Assembly (NCBI GenBank): GCA_022414725.1
Contig: CM039467.1
Location: 11,049,744-11,113,743 of the forward strand
Direction: 5' to 3'
Source of the DNA: Microglena sp. YARC
Taxonomy: Eukaryota > Chlorophyta > Chlorophyceae > Chlamydomonadales > Chlamydomonadaceae
Length of the DNA stretch: 64,000 bases
Both the position numbers and the translations under genes were made by a program. The notes beneath the pieces were generated by a model. The model was not told the DNA's origin. It did no database searches and saw only the letters and a program-made list of their open reading frames with translations. Shown here one piece after another: positions 44,726 to 55,679 of this stretch. Numbering within the stretch: position 1 is the first letter of the stretch; each line of letters opens with the position of its first letter.

Positions 44726-45795
44726 GTTGACACATGTTCAGTTCTGTTGCAAGTTGTGCTGTACGTTTTGGTTTCTGAAACAACAGTTCCTGAGCAGTTG
44801 AAAACTAAGCCTGGAAGCTCAGGTGTTGGCTTGTCTCGTCAGCACTGGCCTGCCTCGGAAAATGGAGGTGCTCTGGGTAGCTTTGGGGGTTCTACTGCAA
44901 GATCATGGACGGTGTACAGGATAAATTAGGGATTTAGGGCCTGTAGGAGGAACCGCTAGAGGTTTCGCTAGAGGTTTCGATGTGGGGCCGGAAGATTCCA
45001 GAATTGATCCTATACACCGTCCATGATCTTACATCTACTAGCAGATTTGGGGGCACGAAGGGAACCCAAAAGACTATATCTTAGCCCCCCCCCCCCCCCC
45101 CCCTCTAACTTAGCCCAACCCTCAATCAACCCACTCAACCCAGTACTGGGCGGGCCCACTGCCAATACACACATCTGCACCTCAACCCCTAACCCTAACC
45201 CAAACCAATCTGAATGAATATCTGAGTGAAGTCCCCCTACCTGACCAAAATCGAACCGACATTGAAAGACTCAGAAGCTGCCCTAGCACAATCTACGTAC
45301 TTTGAGGGGCTATACCAAGTCGATCGTCGCGCTACCATCGAATAAGAATATACTACAGAAACCGGGTGGGAAGCTCAATACCGGCCACTTCAGTCTAACC
45401 GACTTACTTGACGTTGAGACGGTGCCATGTCTGCATCCACACCCCCACACCCACCCCTAACCCCATTCACGCGCAACACCAGAGATAGAATCCACTGTAG
45501 CCCATCACGCGCCATACGGGACTAGATGGTGAAGGCAGCTGGGCGAATATCCTCCCTCGTGCAACCCGAGGCCTGCAGCCATGCACATCTGCATCGAGTA
45601 GCTTCTCGTCACATCCTGTTGTCAGGATTTGCAGCCAGGTTCAATGCTCGAGGCTTCCAAAGTTCCAAGAAAAACAACTTCATCACTTCGGCCATCGCCG
45701 CCATCCTCTGTCCAGGAAAGGCTGGCAATGAGCGAATCTCTTACTTCAGCCCCTCACAACCCGAAAAACATGTCCATGTCCTTTCATTAGCCTAC
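44726..45795. other. intron sequence with a 24 bp inverted pair
   Basis: 44899-44922 and 45007-45030 are inverted copies (23 of 24 bases), a potential hairpin with an ~84 bp loop. C run at 45087-45103. Two TAACCC units near 45186 are too short to call telomeric. No exon recognised. Confidence 0.55.
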
Positions 45796-45893
45796 CTTCG
45801 CACTGCATGTCGTCGTGTAGGAATCAGAGAAGAATTCCAATAGTGCATCGTCGGTGACGTCACTAGCCAGGTCCCCTACAAACACGGCCCACT
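45796..45893 (-). CDS. RBP47: RBP45/47-like protein, RRM2 first half
   Basis: 98 nt: two bases of a split codon, 32 codons, phase-0 end; acceptor TTTTTTGCAG, donor GTAGGCTA. It encodes WAVFVGDLASDVTDDALLEF then FSDSYTTTCSAK, with RNP2 as VFVGDL. F-V-G-D-L-A-x-D-V-T-D is the signature of RBP45/47 RRM2. The end joins VIKDVSTGRPKGFGF of 41762-41952. The leading AG with a G from the preceding exon gives Glu. Junction amplification is not obvious beside this exon, unlike its neighbours. Confidence 0.9.
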
Positions 45894-46085
45894 CTGCAAA
45901 AAACAGTTATTCAGGGGAAAGGGTAGCATGGGATAGTCAGAGAGAAGGCCTGTGAAACAGCTGTGGTAGCGGAAGCAGGTACTGTGCAACGACATATCAC
46001 ATAATTGCTACTATATTACCGATCTCGGAGAATGAGCAAAACAAGTTATCGCAACAAGCACATCGAAATGCGAGGGAGAGCCTAC

Positions 46086-46151
46086 CTTGTCCACCGCTGC
46101 TCATGGTGGGGCAAACTCCGTCCGGAGCCTCGAGAACCAACTTAACAGCCA
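46086..46151 (-). CDS. probable RBP45/47-like exon before RRM2
   Basis: The donor G|GTAGGCTC leaves one base that completes the Glu codon of the RRM2 exon, so the 3' end is well supported (SSGGQ before EWAVFVGDL). The start is less certain: ACGCTACAG is the best acceptor and gives 66 nt reading AVKLVLEAPDGVCPTMSSGG. It does not clearly look like the end of an RRM1, and no RRM1 was found further right. Confidence 0.5.
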
Positions 46152-46549
46152 CTGTAGCGTTTGTTTGCAATTTGTTTGCGTTTATTTGCAAATTAGGAGG
46201 GTGCAGGGGATGCCCTTTCGAGAAGGACAGGCAATTAGGCAGGTACAAAGCAAGTGACACGTGTGGGTTTCAAGAAGGACAGGCAATGGGCTGAAAAGGG
46301 AGAGTAGCGACTAGAAGTTACACGAAAGTATGAGGGGTTACACTCTTCGTCGGAACGATGGCGTATCTATGCGGTAGCTGTAGTAAATGAAAACGCTACT
46401 TGACACACTACTTCGAGGGTGTAGTGGCGTCACAGGCTGCAGGCCATAGGCCAGCCACAAAGCAGCAGCTTGCAAAATATTACATGCGAGTTTTGTGCCA
46501 GATGTGGTAGCTGTAGTAGATGAAACCGGCCCACCACCACTCGCAAAAA

Positions 46550-46688
46550 ACAAGGCGATAACACTGAAGCCGGCCAGAATCTGGAATTTGCAGTTGAACA
46601 GGTTACGCATGCACACATATCTGTTCATGCTGGAAGCGAACGCGGCCTTAGCGTGCACGGCATTGGAAACTGCCTTTGCACGCAGCCG
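46550..46688 (-). CDS. possible membrane-protein exon
   Basis: After acceptor GCATTTTTAG the minus strand is open and reads RLRAKAVSNAVHAKAAFASS, MNRYVCMRNLFNCKFQ and ILAGFSVIALFFASGG: a basic stretch followed by a clear transmembrane helix. The donor is not resolved. The pattern (Gly-rich hydrophobic segment in the neighbouring exon, basic loop, second helix) loosely resembles HIG1-type mitochondrial proteins. That is a weak inference. Confidence 0.35.
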
Positions 46689-46755
46689 CTAAAAATGCAC
46701 AAAAAATGAAGAGTAGAGGGCAGCTAGATAGAATCGAGTGTCGACGCAGCCGTAG

Positions 46756-46810
46756 CTCCCGTACCCAATACCGAGGGCAATGGCCAGTGTTTTGCTCGAC
46801 CCACCGCTGA
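46756..46810 (-). CDS. possible membrane-protein exon, first helix
   Basis: After GACGTCAG the minus strand reads GGSSKTLAIALGIGYGSYGC, a Gly-rich hydrophobic segment, up to a possible donor GTCGAC. A short intron of about 65 nt would link it in frame to the exon at 46688. No start codon lies in the segment. The non-consensus donor makes this tentative. Confidence 0.3.
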
Positions 46811-47530
46811 CGTCCTCAGACCTCCCCACCCCCCCAACCCCCAACCCCCCACCCCAACACCCCTTCCCCACCCCAACACACGTATACATGCACACGTGTG
46901 GTGGTGTTGGTGGTGGTAATGTTGGTGGGGATTGTGGTGCGTAGTGGTGGTGGTACTGTTTGTGGGGATGGTGGGGGTGGTGAAGTTGATGGTGGCACTG
47001 TTGGTTGGGATGGTGGTGGTGGTGGTACTGTTGATGAGCGGGTGGTTTTGTGAGTGGGGGGTACTTGGGGTGAAGGGGTGGGGGTGTAGGGGGGGTGAAG
47101 TTGATGGTGGGATGGTCGTGGTGGTGGTGGTGTACTGTTGATGGGTGGGTATGTGGGGGGTGGGGTGGGGGATCTGAAGGTGGCTCTGTTGGTGGGGATG
47201 GTGGTGGTGGTACTATTGATTGGTGGGGGGCGGGCGGGTGTGTGTGTGGGGGGGGGTAGTTGGATGCTTCAAGGTGCACTAGGTTGCATCAATTTCGATG
47301 GGTGGGATGTACAATGGGTGGCCTGTACAATGGTTAGGCAGTACAATGGGTGGGCTGTACTATATGTGGGCAGTCCAATGTGTGTGCAGTGTAATGTGTG
47401 GGCAATGAAATGGGTTTGCAGTACAATGGGTGCACTGACAGCTCAGCCCTAGCAGCATGCATGTGGCTAGTAGCTGACAACATGTAAGGATTTTAGCCAC
47501 TGACAATGGGTGCACACGACAGCTCAGCCA
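46811..47530. repeat. GGTGGTG-rich tract and ACAATGGGTGGGC repeats
   Basis: 46885-47260 is GT/GGT-rich with TGTTGGTGGGGATGGTGG repeats. 47300-47440 holds ~18 bp repeats (GTACAATGGGTGGGCT). No gene supported. Confidence 0.7.
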
Positions 47531-47764
47531 TTTCACACACAATCAACCTTATTCTTGCTGCCACTCCCATTATTGCTTCCAAAGCATGGACCACGTGGCA
47601 AGATGCAGGTGCTATCTGGCTTGACCCCAATTAGAGAGGTGCTCATCAGGGGATGCTATGACCCCCAAACCCCACCCCACCCTGTGTGGGTTTTGGTGGG
47701 ATATTATCCTTGAACCCCCTAGTGAGGTTGGGTGTGGCTATCCTAGGGGGCCTTCAGCTGCCAC

Positions 47765-48130
47765 CGGGGGCTGGACAGATGACCAGATATGGTCTACGCG
47801 ACCAACCTCTCCTACATTGTCAGTGACGGAGGTATTTCTAGGGAAGTGGACGGCTTTCTTGGGCAGCTCATCTGCCTCCTCATTGCCATGCATACCTGCA
47901 TTGGACCTCACCTTGGCCAGAGTGGTGGGGGGGCACTAAGGACTCTGGCCAGGAGGTGTTCTCTAATGGCCTCAAGAAGTTGCTTGTGAGTACATCCCTC
48001 GACAGAGTGGGGGTTATGGATAAGTCTACGAATGAGATGAAGACTGCAAAAACTATCAATGTAGATGGTGATGGGGGTTATTGTGGGTGTTCGTGCTAGG
48101 GCCTGGTGGATAACGCACAGTGCTGCTCTA
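47765..48130 (-). pseudogene. LINE RNase H domain remnant
   Basis: On the minus strand, reading leftwards: ALCVIHQALARTPTITPITI, YIDSFCSLHLIRRLIHNPHS and HKQLLEAIREHLLARV, then after a frameshift VRSNAGMHGNEEADELPKKA. These are the RNase H core (Y-x-DS catalytic block) and the closing H/N-x-G-x2-GNE-x-AD-x-L-x-KKA block found at the C terminus of many algal non-LTR elements. A stop and frameshift near 47915 break it. The LINE at 1-4360 lacks this domain, so this is a different family. Confidence 0.7.
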
Positions 48131-48404
48131 TTGTTGCTTCCGGTTATGCAGTGTGCAGTCTATGTATACCGGACTTCCAGACTTGGAATTGGAAAACGGT
48201 GAGCGGCCCTGAGTTTGCTGAAAAAGCATATGCCAATAAAATTACATCTCCCTGCGATTCATCAAAAAACGAGAGTACACAAGGGTGCATAGGTTGCTCT
48301 TCCCCGTAGTAAGATGCGTTGGCATGATGTGGCCACGATGCCTGCTGGTCAGGCATCGGTGGTGATTCTTTTTACAGAGGTGGCCCTACGGTGACTATAG
48401 CTAG

Positions 48405-48580
48405 CTCCGGCTTACGCTAGGGTGTCCTTAACTTCACGTCCTGTGAGTAACGGTATTACACGGATGTAACAATTTCAATTGGCTCCGGCTTACGCACGCA
48501 GTGGTGTCCTTAATTTCACGTCCTGTGAGTGACTCCATTACACGGATGTAACAATTTTAATTTCAATTTCAATTAGGTTG
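48405..48580. repeat. ~80 bp direct repeat ending in ACGGATGTAACAATTTCAA
   Basis: Two copies of GGCTCCGGCTTACGC, GTGTCCTTAA(C/T)TTCACGTC and ACACGGATGTAACAATTT, the second followed by TTTCAATTTCAATT. The end matches 7683-7722, so it is probably a retroelement 3' terminus with a hexameric tail. Confidence 0.65.
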
Positions 48581-48764
48581 ATCTTGCGGTATTTATTAAC
48601 ACCGCATCCGCAGTTCTGCACATCTTATCCCAGCCTGGCAGGGCTTCGATACTGTTATCCCTCTATACATGGGTGAGCAGAACGTAGTGCAAATTTACAT
48701 TTATCATTGAACTATCACGGCTTCACATTTGAGTTCGAAGTCAAATCCAATTTGAATTAAAATC

Positions 48765-49465
48765 CATCAGCCAGTCAGGCAGATGCCCTACAAGGCTGGG
48801 TAGGCCACCTCTTCAGTTGAGAGATTGCCAGCCACCACATTGTACCCTACTGCCTCATCAGTAGCAATGAACCAAGGTGGCTCTTAATGTATGGCAGGGT
48901 GGGACGGTGGGTACTACCCCATCAAGCCTTTAACTCAGCTTCTGATTTGAATTTGAATTCAAATCCTTCAGCCAGTCAGGCAGGTTTCCTACAAGGCTGG
49001 ATATGCCACCTCTTCAGTTGAGAAATTGCCAGCCACCACATCGTACCCCACTGCCTCATTGGTACTGAACCAAGGTGGCTCTTAATGTATGGCAGGGTGG
49101 GACGGTGGGTACTACCCCATCAAGCCTTTAACTCAGCTTCTGATTTGAATTTGAATTCAAATCCTTCAGCCAGTCATGCAGGTTTCCTACAAGGCTGGGT
49201 ATGCCACCTCTTCAGTTGAGAAATTGCCAGCCACCACATTGTAACCCACTGCCTCATTGGTACTGAACCAAGGTGGCTCTTAATGTATGGCAGGGTGGGA
49301 CGGTGGGTACTACCCCATCAAGCCTTTAACTCAGCTTCTGCTTTGAATTTGAATTCAAATCCTTCAGCCAGTCATGCAGGTTTCCTACAAGGCTGGGTAT
49401 GCCACCTCCTCAGTTGAGAAATTGCCAGCCAACACATTGTATCCCACTGCCTCAGCACCGTGGTC
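48765..49465. repeat. ~197 bp satellite, four copies
   Basis: Units start near 48770, 48971, 49168 and 49366. They share TTCAGCCAGTCAGGCAGGTT, AGTTGAGAAATTGCCAGCCA, GGGACGGTGGGTACTACCCC and GATTTGAATTTGAATTC. The last unit is cut short. Not coding as far as I can see. Confidence 0.9.
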
Positions 49466-49589
49466 CCTGTAGAGGAAGAAGGGAGGGTGGACAGATTGTG
49501 AAGTGGGATGATAGTGGACAGGTGGTGAGGTGGGATGATAGGGAGCATGGGGGGCAAGTATGTGGGTTGGCATATGTGCAAGGGTGGTA

Positions 49590-49910
49590 GAATTGCAGTG
49601 TAGCGTAGTATAGTGTAGTGCAGTATAGTGTGGTATGTTATGGTATGGAATGGTATGGTATGGTATTTTATGGTATGGAATGGTATGGTATGTTATGTTA
49701 TGTTATGTTATGTTATGTTATGTTATAGTATAGAATAGTATAGTATAGTATAGTATAGTATAGTATAGTGTAGTGTAGTTTAGTGTAGTGCAGTGCAGTG
49801 CAGTGTAATTTAGTCTAGCGTAGTACAGCACAGTACAGTACAGTACAGTTTAGTACAATACAGTACAGTCTAGTCTAGTCTAGTCTAATCTACACTAGTG
49901 CAGTTCCGCG
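49590..49910. repeat. TATGG/TAGTA/CAGTA pentamer tract
   Basis: About 320 bp of drifting 5-mers: TATGG, then GTTAT, TAGTA, TGTAG, CAGTA and TAGTC. Confidence 0.85.
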
Positions 49911-50089
49911 TACTAATGTTCTATAGTGTACTGCAATGCAATATTAATGTACTGCAATGCAAGAATATATGTTTCACATCTTCTCATATAATTCAAAATA
50001 CATGTGTGCTGCGTTTGTACATTAATATTGCATTGCAGTAAATTATTATTGCACTGCAGTACACTACAGAACATCGTCACTTGTTACAT

Positions 50090-50916
50090 TTCAGACATCA
50101 CTGGTTGGGGCGACTAATGAATTAAGCACTGCACTGTACCGCACTTTATTACACTGTACTGCACTGTACTGCATCACTCACTGCACAAGCTGCTGAGACT
50201 AATGAATTAAACACTGTACTGTACTGCACTGTATTACACTATACTGCACTGTACTGCATCACTCACCGCACTACCTGGTGCGACTAATGAATTAAGCACT
50301 GCACTGTACTGCACTGTATTACACTGTACTGCACTGTATTACACTGTACTGCACTGTACTGCATCACTTACCGCACTAGCTGGTGCGACTAATTGAATTA
50401 AAACACTGTTATTGTACTGCACTGTATTACACTGTACTGCACTGTACTGCATCACTCACCGCACTACCTGGTGCAACTAAAGAATTAAGCGCTGCACTGT
50501 ACTGCACTGTATTACACTGTACTGCACTGTACTGCATCACTCACCGCACTAGCTGGTGCGACTAATGAATTAAGCACTGCACTGTACTGCACTGTACTAC
50601 TCTGTACTGCACTGTACTGCATCACTCACCGCACTACCTGATGCAACTAATGAATTAAGCACTACACTGTACTTCACTGTACTGCATCACTCACCGCACT
50701 AGCTGATGCGACTAATGCATAAAGTACTGCACTGTATTACACTGTACTGCACTGTACTGCATCACTCACCGCACTAGCTGATGCGACTAATGACTTAAGC
50801 ACTACACTGTACTGCACTGTACTGCCCTGTACTGCACTCACCGCACTAGCTGCTGATACTTATCAATTACGTACTGCACTGTATACCACTGTACTGCACT
50901 GTACTGCATCACTCAC
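50090..50916 (-). repeat. donor-side junction array of exon 50917
   Basis: About eight units of ~90-125 bp. On the minus strand each has TTAATTCATTAGTCGCACC, AGCTAGTGCG|GTGAGTGATG and a CAGTACAGTGCAGT tract. The closest match to the real exon end (AGTCTCAGCAGCTTGTG) is the unit at 50165-50205. Confidence 0.85.
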
Positions 50917-51008
50917 CACACAAGCTGCTGAGACTGTGCGACGCTGTCTAGAAAGGGGTAGATCTGAATTGCGCCTGAGAGTGTTGAATTCAGCATAAAC
51001 GCCATTTG
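50917..51008 (-). CDS. exon of unidentified protein, between two junction arrays
   Basis: 92 nt between acceptor CGTGTGCAG and donor GTGAGTGA. In the frame that fits exon 54139-54280 (which leaves one base) it encodes ANGVYAEFNTLRRNSDLPLS then RQRRTVSAACV and ends in phase 0. A second frame (QMAFMLNSTLSGAIQIYPFL...) is also open, so the frame choice rests on the upstream exon. No domain recognised. Confidence 0.5.
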
Positions 51009-52165
51009 CTGCACACGGGGAACAGGAGGAGATGTGTGTCAGTGAGTGAGTGTGTCAGTGGTGGTGGGTGGGGTGGGTGGGTGGGGGAGGTGTGTGTGTA
51101 TTTGTCAGAGAGTGTGTGTGTGTGTGAGGGGAGAGACGTGGTTGTGTACGTTTGCCAGAGTGTGTGTGTGTGTGTGTGCATGTGGGTAGATCTGAATTGA
51201 TCCTGAGAGTGTTGCATTCAGCATAAACGCCATTTGCTGCACACATGGGTGGGTGGGTGGTGGTGGTGGTGATTTGTGTGTGCGTGTGGGTGTGTGTGGG
51301 GTGGGTGGGGCTGAGAGTGTTCCATTCAGCATAAAATCCATTTGCAGCACACAGGAGTGGGTGGGGGTGGTGGTGGTTGTATTGGGGGCTGAGAGGTTGA
51401 GACCTGGGAGGGGGGTGGGTGGTGGGGTGGGTGGGTGTGGGGGGGGAGTGTTGCATTCAGCATAAACACCATTTGCTGCTCACGGAAACAGGAGGTGGTG
51501 GTGGTTGTATTGTGTGTGTGGGGCTGAGAGGTGAGACCTGTGTGTGTGTGTGTGTGTGTTCCATTCAGCTTAAACGCCATTTGCTGCAGAGGGGTGTGTG
51601 GTGGGGGTGGTGGGGGGTGGGTGGGGCTGAGAAGTTGAGACTGGGAGGGGGTGGGTGGGTGGGGGTGTTCCATTCAGCATAAACGCCATTTGCTACTCAC
51701 GGGAACAGAGGTGGTGGTGGTTGTATTGTGTGTGTGGGGCTGAGAGGTTGAGGCCTGTGTGTGTGTGTGTGTGTTCCATTCAGCATAAACGCCATTTGCT
51801 GCACAGGGGTGTTGGTGGCGGGTGGTGGGGGTGGGTGGGGCTGAGAAGTTGAGACTGGGGGGGGGGGGGGGGGGGGGGGGGGGGAGGGGGGAGTGTTCCA
51901 TTCAGCATAAACGCCATTTGCTGCACACAGGGTGGGTGGGTGGTGGTGATGGTGTTATTGTGTGGGCTGAGAGGTTGAGACCTTGGAAGGTGTGTGTGTG
52001 TGTGTGTGTTCCCATTCAGCATAAACGCCATTTGCTGCACACAGGGTGGGCGGTGGTGGTGGTGGGTGTATTGTGTGGGGCTCACAGGTTGAGACCTTGG
52101 AAGGGGGGGGGGGGGGGGGGAGTGTTCCATTCAGCATAAACGCCATTTGCTGCACAGGGGTGTGT
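51009..52165 (-). repeat. acceptor-side junction array of exon 50917
   Basis: Eight to nine units of ~110-140 bp. On the minus strand each has TGTGCAG or CCGTGAGCAG, then CAAATGGCGTTTATGCTGAA and TGGAACAC, followed by GT/G-rich or TCTCAACCTCTCAGC sequence. Copies lie near 51230, 51335, 51470, 51580, 51695, 51795, 51920, 52030 and 52145. Confidence 0.9.
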
Positions 52166-52569
52166 GGTGTGTGTGTCAGTGTGTGAGTGTGTCAGTGGTG
52201 GTGGTGTGGTGTGGTGGTGTGGGTTTTTTTTTTTGGGGGGGGGGGGGGGGGGGTATTTGTCAGAGAGTGTGTGTGTGTGAGGGGAGAGAGGTGGTTGTGT
52301 GTGTTGTCAGAGTGTGCGTGTGTGTGGATGTGGGGTGGTGGTGGTGGTAGTGGTGGCGATGGTGGTGGTGTACAATCAACATACACTCCCTTTGCTGCAC
52401 AGGGAGACAGTGGCGGTGTGTGTGTGTGAGTGTGTGTGTGTGTGTGTAGGGGGGGGGGGGGGGCAGAGACAGTGTATGTGTGTGCAAGGGGAGAGTGGTG
52501 GTTGTGTGTGTGCATGTGGGTCAGTGTATCTGTCTTAGTATATTTGTGTTTGTGTGTGTTGTGTTGTGT
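52166..52569. repeat. GT/G-rich intron tract
   Basis: GTGTGTG and GGTGGT tracts with G runs (52237-52252). GTCAGAGAGTGTGTGTGTG recurs from 51105. One degenerate exon-like segment TTTGCTGCACAGGGAGAC lies at 52390. Confidence 0.7.
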
Positions 52570-54138
52570 TGTTTAAGTCCTTTCCAATGTGTACCCTGTC
52601 CACTCCAACCCACCCCCTTGCTCAGCCTAATCAAATCTGATGAACTCATGCTCAGTGAGGTAGGGAGAAGTCCTGTTGGAGTAAGGAGTGTGGTGTAGTG
52701 TTTATAGATAAAGCCCACTCCAACCCATTCCAAAACACTCCAACCCACTCCAACAAACTGCACCCCCCCCCACTTGCTCACCCTATTCAAATCTAATGAG
52801 CTCATGTTGAGGGTCTCATGGAGATAGGGAGCACTCCAGTTGGAGTGAGGAGAGTGGTGTAGTGTGGTGCTTATAAATCAAGCCCACTCCAACCACTCAA
52901 CCACTCCAAAAAACATTCCAACCCACTCCAACAAACTGCACCCCCCCCCCCCCACTTGCTCACCCTATTGAAATCTAATGAGCTCATGTTGAGGGTCTCA
53001 TTGAGATAGGGAGCACTCCAGTTGGAGTGAGGAGAGTGGTGTAGTGTGATGCTTATAAATCAAGCCCACTCCAACCCACTCCAACCCACTCCAAAACATT
53101 CCAAAAAAACCCATTCCAACCCACTCCAACCCACCCCCTTGCTCACTCTATTGAAATCTAATGAGCTTATGTTGAGGGTCTCATTGAGATAGGGAGCACT
53201 CCAGTTGGAGTGAGAGATGTGTAGTGTTTATAAATTCAAGCCCACTCCAACCCACTCCAACCCACTCCAAAACACTCCAACCTATTCCAACCCACTCCAA
53301 CCCACTCCAACCCATTCCAACCCACTCCAACCCACCCCCTTGCTCACCCTAGTCCAAATCTGAATGAACTCATGTGAGGGTCTCATTGAGGTAGGAGATA
53401 GTCCAGTTGAAGCGATAAGTGTGGTGTAGTGTTTATAAATCAAGTCCACTCCAACCCACTCCATCAAACTCCAAAACACTCCCTTGCTCACCCAAGTCAA
53501 ATCTGATGAGCTTATGTTGAGGGTCTCATTGAGGTAGGGAGTAGTTTGGTTGGAGTGAGGAGTGTGGTGTAATGTTTATAAATCAAGCCCACTCCAACCC
53601 ACCCCCTTTGATCACCCTTGTTAAGTCTGATGAGCTCATGTTGAACGTCTCATTGAGGTAAGGACTACTCCAGTTGGAGTGAGGAATGTAGTGTGGTGCT
53701 TATAAATCAAGCCCACTCCAACAACTCCAACCCACTCCAACCCACCCCCTTGCTCACCCACCCACACACATTCACCCACCTATACACCCAGGTGAGCGGC
53801 ACACCCACCTACACACAAATTCACCCACCACACACAAGTCAAATACGAAAAACTCATGTTATACGCATCTCATGCTATAGTAGGGAGGAGTCCAGTTGGA
53901 GTGTGGTGTAGAGAATGACTTAATAAATCCAAGCCCACCCCAAACAACTAAACCCATCTCCAAAAAACACTCCAACCCACCCCCTTGCTCACCCAAGTCA
54001 AATACGAAAAACTCATGTTACGCGTCTCATTATAGTAGGGAGGAGTCCAGTAGGAGTGTGGTGTGGTGCTTATAAATCAAACCCACTCGAACACACTAAA
54101 ACCAACTCCAACCCGCTCCAACCCACCCCCTTGCTCAC
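52570..54138 (-). repeat. donor-side junction array of exon 54139
   Basis: About eleven units of ~110-180 bp. On the minus strand each reads CTATCTCAATGAGACCCTCA, ACATGAGCTCATTAGATTT and a GTGAGCAAG donor, then GGGTTGGAGTGGGTTGG tracts and a TTTATAAACACTACACC segment. They copy the exon's last ~70 nt but lack the 18 or so bases coding LLPGAS. Confidence 0.9.
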
Positions 54139-54280
54139 CCGAGTCAAATCTGATAGGCGAAGCGCCGGGGAGGAGCTTTATGTTGAGCGTCTCATTGAGA
54201 TAGGGAGTGGTCCAGTTGAAGATCGCCGAGTTGTTGTAGTTGGACAAGTTGACAGGGAAGATATTGTCGTTCATCATTTC
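54139..54280 (-). CDS. exon with four N-glycosylation sequons, unidentified protein
   Basis: 142 nt: phase-0 start after acceptor CATCCCTTGCAG, 47 codons, one leftover base before donor GTGAGCAAG. It encodes EMMNDNIFPVNLSNYNNSAI, FNWTTPYLNETLNIKLLPGA and SPIRFDS. NLS, NNS, NWT and NET are N-glycosylation sequons, so the segment is probably lumenal or extracellular. It is flanked by its own donor array on the left and by one acceptor copy at 55625-55655 (TCGCAG|GAAATAATGAAC). Confidence 0.6.
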
Positions 54281-54319
54281 CTGCAAGGGATGCACGGTAT
54301 ATTTATCACACAAATCTAA

Positions 54320-55600
54320 CATTTATGTTCTAATTCAGGCACATGGTGTTCTAATTATTAATGGTTATGTTCTAATTTAGGCACGGGATGGTATGTTCTA
54401 ACTAGGCACATGGTATGTTGTGTTCTAACTAGGCACAGCTTTAATGGGTATGTTCTAATTAGGCACATGGTAGGCACCATGTTCTAATTAGGCAACATGT
54501 TCTGAATTAGGCACATGGGTATGTTCTAATTAGGCCACATGTATGTGTATGTTCTAATTAGGCACATCTAATTAGGCACATGGTATGTTCTAATTAGGCA
54601 CCATGTGGTGTTTCTAATTAGGCACATGGTATGTTCTAATTAGGCACACGGTGGTGTTCTAATTGGCACATGGTTCTAATTAGGATGGGGGTAGGGTGTT
54701 CTTAATGGTTAGGCACATGGTATGTTCTAATTTAGGCACATGGTATGTTCTAATTAGGCACTAATGGTGGATGTTCTAATAGGCACGATGGTGTGTTCTA
54801 ATTGAGGGCACATGGTATGTTCTAATTAGGCACATGTGTGGTTCTAATTAGGCACATGGTATGTTCTAATTAGGGCACATGGTATGTTCTAGGCACATGG
54901 TGATGTTCTAATTAGGCACATGGTGGTTCTAAGCACATGTATGTTCTAATTAAGGCACGATGTATTTCTAATTAAGTGATATGTTCTAATTAGGCACATG
55001 GTGTGTTCTAATTACACAATGTTCTAATTAGGCACATGCGTTTCTATGATTATGGGCACGATGGGTTTCACTAGATTATGGTAGGCACGGCACTGGTTCT
55101 AATTACACATGGTATTAGCACATCCAATTAGGCACATGTGGGTGCTATTTCTAATTAGCATCTCTATGTGTCTAATTAGGCATGGTGGTTCATAGGGTGT
55201 GTTCTAATTAGGCACATGTATGTTCTATATTAGCCACATTGCATGGTAATTTCTAATTAGCACATGGATGGCTTGTTCTTAATTAGGCACATGGGCACAT
55301 GTTCATAATTAAGTATGTTCTAATTAATTAGCGGGTGAGCAATAGGTTCTATTAGGCACATGGTATTTCTAATTCATGGTATGTTCCAATTAGGCACATG
55401 GTTGCACATAGGCACATGTATGTTATCTAATATAGCACATCGGTTGTTCTAATTAGCACATGGTGTGTTCTAATTAGGCACACTGTGTTTCTAATTAGAT
55501 ACTTCGATCTTCTAATTAGACACTGTGGTATCTTCGAATTAGACACTACGTATGTTTAATTAGGCACGGTAACGTTGGGGGTCCTCGACTCTTTTAGTTT
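54320..55600. repeat. ~22-24 bp array TTCTAATTAGGCACATGGTATG
   Basis: About 50 units with frequent one-base insertions, deletions and partial duplications. Confidence 0.9.
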
Positions 55601-55679
55601 TAAGGGTGGCCCGATTAAAACCAGTTTACCGTTGTTCATTATTTCCTGCGAGGGTTGCAGCACACTACGGTATGTTTCA

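Noticed and set aside
44458..44783. Three overlapping minus-strand frames with a 22-residue period
   Set aside because: A 22 bp unit without stops opens all frames; the peptides are artefacts.
45180..45205. Telomere-like CCCTAACCC
   Set aside because: Only about two units of TAACCC; too short to indicate a telomere or interstitial telomeric array.
45526..45843. 105-codon plus-strand frame
   Set aside because: It overlaps the RRM2 exon of the opposite strand, whose frame and splice phases are well supported. No domain or repeat supports the plus-strand frame.
49590..49910. CRISPR array or origin-like repeat
   Set aside because: Continuous drifting pentamers without spacers in a eukaryotic sequence; a microsatellite explains it.
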